A stretch of 64,000 bases of DNA from an uncultured Oscillospiraceae bacterium. GTDB taxonomy: Bacteria > Bacillota > Clostridia > Oscillospirales > Oscillospiraceae. The notes beneath the pieces are model-generated. The model ran no database searches. It saw nothing but the letters and a program-made list of their open reading frames with translations, and had not been told where the DNA came from. The stretch spans positions 1 to 64,000 of the forward strand of contig CAKTJC010000015.1 of the NCBI GenBank assembly GCA_934567355.1, written 5' to 3'. Shown here in pieces: positions 60,449-64,000 of the stretch; position 1 is the stretch's first letter; each line of letters opens with the position of its first letter. A program made the position numbers and the translations under genes.

Positions 60449-60705
60449 TGGAAAAGCCCTGGCAGCTGTATATCCTGCGCTGCGCCGACGGGACGCTCTA
60501 TACCGGAATTGCCGTGGATGCCCAAAAGCGGCTGGAGATGCACCGCAGCGGCCACGGCGCCAAATACACCCGCGGCCGCGCCCCACTGGAGCTGGTCTAC
60601 CTGGAGCAGTGCCCGACCCACTCCGATGCACTGCGCCGGGAGTTGGAGGTAAAGGCACTGACCAGGGCACAGAAGCTGGAGTTGATCCAGAGCGGGCAGA
60701 AGTGA
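60448..60705 (+). CDS. GIY-YIG nuclease superfamily protein
   Basis: Protein of 85 aa, the usual size of the YhbQ/UPF0213 type. The GIY-YIG motif reads LYILRCADGTLYTGI, followed by the Arg/His-containing RLEMHRSGHGAKYTRG and the Glu in a later helix (RRELEVKALTRAQK). The ATG at 60448 is preferred to a GTG at 60445. The function of these small proteins is not settled. Confidence 0.88.
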   Translation: MEKPWQLYILRCADGTLYTGIAVDAQKRLEMHRSGHGAKYTRGRAPLELVYLEQCPTHSDALRRELEVKALTRAQKLELIQSGQK

Positions 60706-60816
60706 TTTCCTGAAACGAAGGGACTTTCCGCTGCTGAAGAAGACAAAATATGCATATTTTACAAAACGGCGGACACAATTCATTCATATTTTGGCAGCGG
60801 ATGGGGGCATTTTTGC

Positions 60817-60845
60817 TTGCAATTCGGGAATTCAGGTTGTATACT
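60817..60845 (+). promoter_or_regulatory. sigma-A promoter of the uracil permease gene
   Basis: TTGCAA (60817-60822), 17 bp, TATACT (60840-60845); transcription should start near 60851-60853. Confidence 0.65.
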
Positions 60846-60854
60846 TAGACAAAC

Positions 60855-60885
60855 GCCTCCAAGGACTACCTCTTTGGGGCTTTTT
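60855..60885 (+). promoter_or_regulatory. terminator-like hairpin at the very 5' end of the uracil permease leader
   Basis: GCCTCCAAG pairs with CTTTGGGGC (one mismatch, one G.T), immediately followed by TTTTT (60881-60885), and lies about 80 bases before the start codon. It begins within a few bases of the predicted transcription start. No PyrR-binding loop was recognised. Confidence 0.6.
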
Positions 60886-60961
60886 CATGAAAAAACGGAA
60901 AGGAGGAATCGAAGCAGCAATGCGTCGGTTCCTTTTTTCTAAAAAAGAAAGGAAGTTATTT

Positions 60962-62359
60962 ATGGCAAAAAACGAGAAAAACACCGATGCCGTCTATGAT
61001 TCCAGCACGCTTGGCACCCCCAAGCAGCTGATTCTGGGCGTGCAGCATCTGTTCGCCATGTTCGGCTCCACCGTTCTGGTTCCCATTCTCACCGGCCTGA
61101 GCGTATCTGCAACCCTTCTGTTTGCAGGTGTCGCAACCCTTATTATGCACTGGATTACCGGGAAAAAGGTTCCTGTGTTCCTGGGTTCTTCCTTTGCGTT
61201 CCTGGCGGGCTACTTTGCTGTGGTTGCCAATGGCGCAGATCTGGGTCTGACCCAGCGGGAGGCGCTGCCCTATGCCTGTGCCGGTGTGGCTTGCGCTGGT
61301 CTACTGTACCTGGTGCTGGCGCTGATTTGCAAGGTGTGCGGCAGCAAGAACGTGATGCGCTTCTTCCCCCCTGTGGTCACCGGCCCTATCATCATTGCCA
61401 TCGGCCTGATTCTGGCTCCCTCTGCCATCAATAGCTGCTCCAGCAACTGGCTGGTTGCGCTGGTTGCCATTGTGGTGATTATCGTCTGCAACATCTGGGG
61501 CAAGGGCATGATTAAGATTGTCCCCATCCTCATGGGTGTCATCGCCTCCTACCTGTTTGCCGCCGTCACCGGCAAGGTGGATTTCAGCGGCGTGGCTTCT
61601 GCCAGCTGGATTGGCCTGCCCGTGAAGATGGAAGACACGGTGTTCAGCCTCTTTACCGCTGATAATTTCAACGCCGGTTTCCTGGTTTCCTCCATTGTGA
61701 TGATTATGCCCATTGCCTTTGCCACCATGATGGAGCACGTGGGCGACATTTCCGCCATCGGCGGCACCATCGGCAAGAATCTGATTGAAGATCCCGGTCT
61801 GCATAGAACCCTGATTGGTGACGGCATCGGCACCACCATTGCCTCCCTCTTTGGCGCTCCTGCCAACACCACCTACGGCGAGAACACCGGCGTTCTGATT
61901 CTGACCAAGGTGTATGACCCCGCTGTGGTGCGCCTGGCTGCGGTGTTCGCCATTATCCTCAGCTTCTGCCCCAAGTTTGCAGCCCTGATTGCTGCCATGC
62001 CTTCTGCAACGGTGGGCGGCGTGTCCATCATCCTGTACGGCATGATTTCCTCCGTGGGTGTCCGCAACATGGTGGAGAACCACACCGACTTCCAGAAGAG
62101 CAGAAACGTGATTGTGGCTGCTGTGATTCTGGGTCTGGCACTGGGCATCAACTTCAGCGGTGCCCTGGGTGCTGACATCACCGCCGCCGGCAACAATGCC
62201 ACCGGTGCCATCACCTTTACCATCGGCAGCATGAAGATTGCTCTGTCCGGTCTGGCTGTTGCCTCCATTGTTGGCATTGTGCTCAACGCCATCCTCCCCG
62301 GCAAGCGGGACGAGTATATGCCCAATACCGAAAACTCCAGTTCTCTGGGCAAGTTCTGA
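60962..62359 (+). CDS. uraA: uracil permease, NCS2 family
   Basis: Protein of 465 aa with about 14 helices. The N-terminal QLILGVQHLFAMFGSTVLVP and VPVFLGSSFAFLAGYFA are NCS2/UraA signatures. The substrate-site motif MPIAFATMMEHVGDI carries the conserved Glu, and GAPANTTYGENTGVL with its Glu completes the uracil-type pattern. The ATG at 60962 follows AAAGGAAG. It imports uracil by proton symport for upp. Confidence 0.93.
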   Translation: MAKNEKNTDAVYDSSTLGTPKQLILGVQHLFAMFGSTVLVPILTGLSVSATLLFAGVATLIMHWITGKKVPVFLGSSFAFLAGYFAVVANGADLGLTQREALPYACAGVACAGLLYLVLALICKVCGSKNVMRFFPPVVTGPIIIAIGLILAPSAINSCSSNWLVALVAIVVIIVCNIWGKGMIKIVPILMGVIASYLFAAVTGKVDFSGVASASWIGLPVKMEDTVFSLFTADNFNAGFLVSSIVMIMPIAFATMMEHVGDISAIGGTIGKNLIEDPGLHRTLIGDGIGTTIASLFGAPANTTYGENTGVLILTKVYDPAVVRLAAVFAIILSFCPKFAALIAAMPSATVGGVSIILYGMISSVGVRNMVENHTDFQKSRNVIVAAVILGLALGINFSGALGADITAAGNNATGAITFTIGSMKIALSGLAVASIVGIVLNAILPGKRDEYMPNTENSSSLGKF

Positions 62360-62377
62360 TACGATTTCCTGAATCAA

Positions 62378-62408
62378 AAACCGCTCTCAGAAATGAGGGC
62401 GGTTTTTT
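62378..62408 (+). terminator. intrinsic terminator after uraA
   Basis: CCGCTCTCA pairs with TGAGGGCGG (one G.T) around GAAA, followed by TTTTTT. Confidence 0.9.
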
Positions 62409-62419
62409 CTGCAAAAAGC

Positions 62420-62448
62420 TTGTCCGCCGGGAAACGGTTTCGTATTAT
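62420..62448 (+). promoter_or_regulatory. promoter of the sigma factor gene
   Basis: TTGTCC (62420-62425), 17 bp, TATTAT (62443-62448). The sequence GGGAAACGG between them could be part of an ECF-type -35 for autoregulation. Confidence 0.55.
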
Positions 62449-62487
62449 ATAGGTGTAAGGACCTTACGAACGAAAGGAATGAATCTT

Positions 62488-63048
62488 TTGGAAGATACGC
62501 AGATTGTTGCGCTGTACATCTCCCGATCCGAGGGGGCAATTTCGGAAACGGAAAAGAAATACGGCAGCTACCTGAAGACCATTGCCGGCAATCTGCTCCC
62601 CAGTACGGAGGATGCCGAAGAAATTGTCAATGATGTCTATCTGGCGGCGTGGGATACCATTCCGCCGAAGCATCCCTCCATTCTGAAATTTTACCTGTCC
62701 CGGATTGTCCGAAATCTCTGCTTCAAGCGCCTGGATTATCTGACGGCACAGAAGCGGCAGGGGAACGGTGCGGTTTTGCTGTCGGAACTGGAGGAGTGCA
62801 TTCCCGACAAAAGCGGGGATGTGGAGCAGACCATGGAAGCAAAGGAGCTGGGAAAGCTGCTCAACCGTTTTCTTGGTACCTTGGAAGTCAGCGACCGGCG
62901 GATTTTTCTATCCCGGTACTATGAAGCCATGACCGCCCCCCAGATTGCGGAAAAATACGGCTATACCACCCGTCAGGTAAAGTACCGGCTGGAAAAGCTG
63001 CGGATGGAACTAAAGCGGACAATGGAAAAGGAGGGGATTTGCCCATGA
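62488..63048 (+). CDS. ECF-type RNA polymerase sigma factor
   Basis: Protein of 186 aa. Region 2 has LPSTEDAEEIVNDVYLAAWD with the core-binding helix and region 2.4, and region 4 has MTAPQIAEKYGYTTRQVKYRL, a helix-turn-helix. The TTG at 62488 is used: it lies 9 bases after AAAGGA and gives MEDTQIVALY, the common N-terminus of this Clostridia sigma group, while the ATG at 62479 abuts the Shine-Dalgarno. It overlaps the anti-sigma gene by 4 bases. Confidence 0.88.
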   Translation: MEDTQIVALYISRSEGAISETEKKYGSYLKTIAGNLLPSTEDAEEIVNDVYLAAWDTIPPKHPSILKFYLSRIVRNLCFKRLDYLTAQKRQGNGAVLLSELEECIPDKSGDVEQTMEAKELGKLLNRFLGTLEVSDRRIFLSRYYEAMTAPQIAEKYGYTTRQVKYRLEKLRMELKRTMEKEGICP

Positions 63049-63779
63049 AAGCAACAGAACTGGCGAAAGCATTCAATGAAATCGATGATGCGTATCTTGC
63101 AGAACTGGACACATCGGAAAAGGAGCGTATTACCATGAAAAACAGAAAGAAATTTTCCCGCATTCTCATTGCGGCGGCAGTCATCTGCCTGCTGACCATG
63201 ACGGCCTTTGCGGCGGAGCTGGCGCGGGTCAATTCGTGGGTTGTCAAGAATAAGGCGTACAACGAAAATTATGAGGTTTTGAAGCAGGAAATGGAGAAAA
63301 CCGGCCTGGATGTGAACCTGCCGGAGCAGTTTTCCACCGGCTTCCGATTCCAGGAGGTGCGGACAAGCGAGGTGGAAGGCCGGGACGGTGAAGATAATTC
63401 CGTACTCACCTTCCGGGAGTTGACCGCCTATTATCAAAACGACAGCGGACAGCGGGTGAGCCTGCGGGTGCAGCCCAATCTGGCGGAAGAGGAGGACACC
63501 CGCACGCCGACCGCCTCCAAGACCGTTGGCGGCGTGACACTGAACTATTATGTTGACCACTATAAATTCGTCCCGGATGGCTATGAGCCTTCTGAGGAGG
63601 AGCAGCAATGGATGCAGCAGCCTGGCAATTACCTGAGCTACGGTTCGGATGAAGTGGTGGAGAGCGCTTTTGCCTTCCTGAATTGGAAGACGGCGGAGAA
63701 TGATTTTTCCATTGCGGATATGACGGCTGCCATTAACCCGGATGTGCTGTTTGCCATGGCAGAGGAAATTATCAAATGA
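63045..63779 (+). CDS. anti-sigma-like membrane protein
   Basis: Protein of 244 aa. The cytoplasmic N-terminus KAFNEIDDAYLAELD is the pattern of anti-sigma proteins paired with this sigma group; one membrane helix lies at about 39-58, and the outer domain of ~185 residues is acidic. It overlaps the sigma stop in ATGA. The outer domain probably senses an envelope signal and releases the sigma factor. Confidence 0.78.
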   Translation: MKATELAKAFNEIDDAYLAELDTSEKERITMKNRKKFSRILIAAAVICLLTMTAFAAELARVNSWVVKNKAYNENYEVLKQEMEKTGLDVNLPEQFSTGFRFQEVRTSEVEGRDGEDNSVLTFRELTAYYQNDSGQRVSLRVQPNLAEEEDTRTPTASKTVGGVTLNYYVDHYKFVPDGYEPSEEEQQWMQQPGNYLSYGSDEVVESAFAFLNWKTAENDFSIADMTAAINPDVLFAMAEEIIK

Positions 63780-63846
63780 AATGTGTGGAAAATGGTGCTT
63801 GATGCTATTTTTCGGATGAAATGACCGCCTTTTCGGCGGAAAAATG

Positions 63847-63885
63847 CAACGGCATTTGGCTTTTGTCAAATGCCGTTGTGTTCAG
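63847..63885 (+). terminator. intrinsic terminator after the anti-sigma gene
   Basis: Perfect 12-bp stem CAACGGCATTTG / CAAATGCCGTTG with an 8-base loop; only a weak T-run (TGTTC) follows. Confidence 0.75.
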
Positions 63886-63931
63886 TCTGCAAGAAAACAA
63901 GAAGAGTCCATTCCAGGAGGGAAATTATCAT

Positions 63932-64000
63932 ATGAAGAAAACACATCACATCGTATTGCTTGCGCTTTTGCTGTGCCTCATTTTGATAGGATGCGGAAAA
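63932..64000 (+). CDS. lipoprotein, partial (cut by window end)
   Basis: Only the first 23 codons are visible. They encode a lipoprotein signal peptide: basic MKKTHH, a Leu-rich core, and LILIGC with the lipobox cysteine at residue 21. The ATG at 63932 follows AGGAGGG. It follows the sigma/anti-sigma pair and may be its target. Confidence 0.7.
   Translation, partial: MKKTHHIVLLALLLCLILIGCGK

Noticed and set aside
60855..60961. PyrR-binding site or known pyrimidine riboswitch before uraA
   Set aside because: No PyrR-type conserved loop or known aptamer could be recognised in the ~100-base leader.
1..64000. CRISPR array or phage cluster
   Set aside because: No evenly spaced direct repeats, cas genes or phage structural genes were found.

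Overview
The window reads as a chromosomal segment of a spore-forming, Gram-positive gut Clostridium of the Oscillospirales/Oscillospiraceae type. This is inferred from the sporulation genes yabP-yabQ next to divIC and a yabR-like gene (the Bacillus order), strong Shine-Dalgarno sites, Clostridia-type housekeeping proteins, high-GC codon use over most of the window, and many ABC sugar importers. No rRNA, CRISPR array or phage module was seen. One tRNA gene (Gln, CTG) is present.

Region 1 (1-11.7 kb) is a plus-strand catabolic operon with visibly more A/T-rich codon use than the rest. It holds a zinc alcohol dehydrogenase resembling L-galactonate dehydrogenase, a complete Dpp/Opp-type ABC importer, a metallo-beta-lactamase-fold protein, a small zinc-ribbon membrane protein, tagaturonate reductase (uxaB) and altronate dehydratase (uxaA). 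Together these suggest uptake of an aldonate or aldonolactone and its conversion through tagaturonate and altronate to 2-keto-3-deoxygluconate. A decayed ISL3-family insertion sequence ends the region.

Region 2 (11.8-17.4 kb, minus strand) has two housekeeping operons: SDR-rpiB-prfA-tsaE-tsaB-upp and yabP-yabQ-divIC-yabR. Region 3 (17.5-22.0 kb, plus) runs DUF308-phosphopantetheinyl transferase-tatD-larE-larB-larC. The last three genes build the nickel-pincer cofactor, without a larA nearby. Then come tRNA-Gln, an A/T-rich DUF4304-like gene, a membrane protein, and an unusual zinc-ribbon membrane protein with three extracytoplasmic repeats.

Region 4 (25.8-35.6 kb) is a phosphorolytic disaccharide locus: a GH94 phosphorylase, a phosphohexomutase, a LytS/YesM-type histidine kinase, a family-1 solute-binding protein, two permeases and an AraC-type response regulator. 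Region 5 (36.3-46.3 kb) is the core operon smc-ftsY-rdgB-yhbY-nadD/yqeK-rsfS-leuS, followed by rpsU on its own promoter.

Region 6 (46.3-64 kb) is mixed accessory and metabolic DNA. It has a broken MATE transporter behind a terminator-like leader, an RlmI-type methyltransferase, a MerR-controlled ferredoxin-type aldo/keto reductase pair with a MATE pump, and a BlaI/M56-protease pair beside a small secreted Cys-rich protein and an orphan solute-binding protein. It also has uridine phosphorylase and uracil permease (behind a very short attenuator-like leader), an ECF sigma/anti-sigma pair, and a lipoprotein cut by the window end. A palindromic MITE-like repeat occurs in two copies plus a fragment between 47.8 and 58.6 kb.
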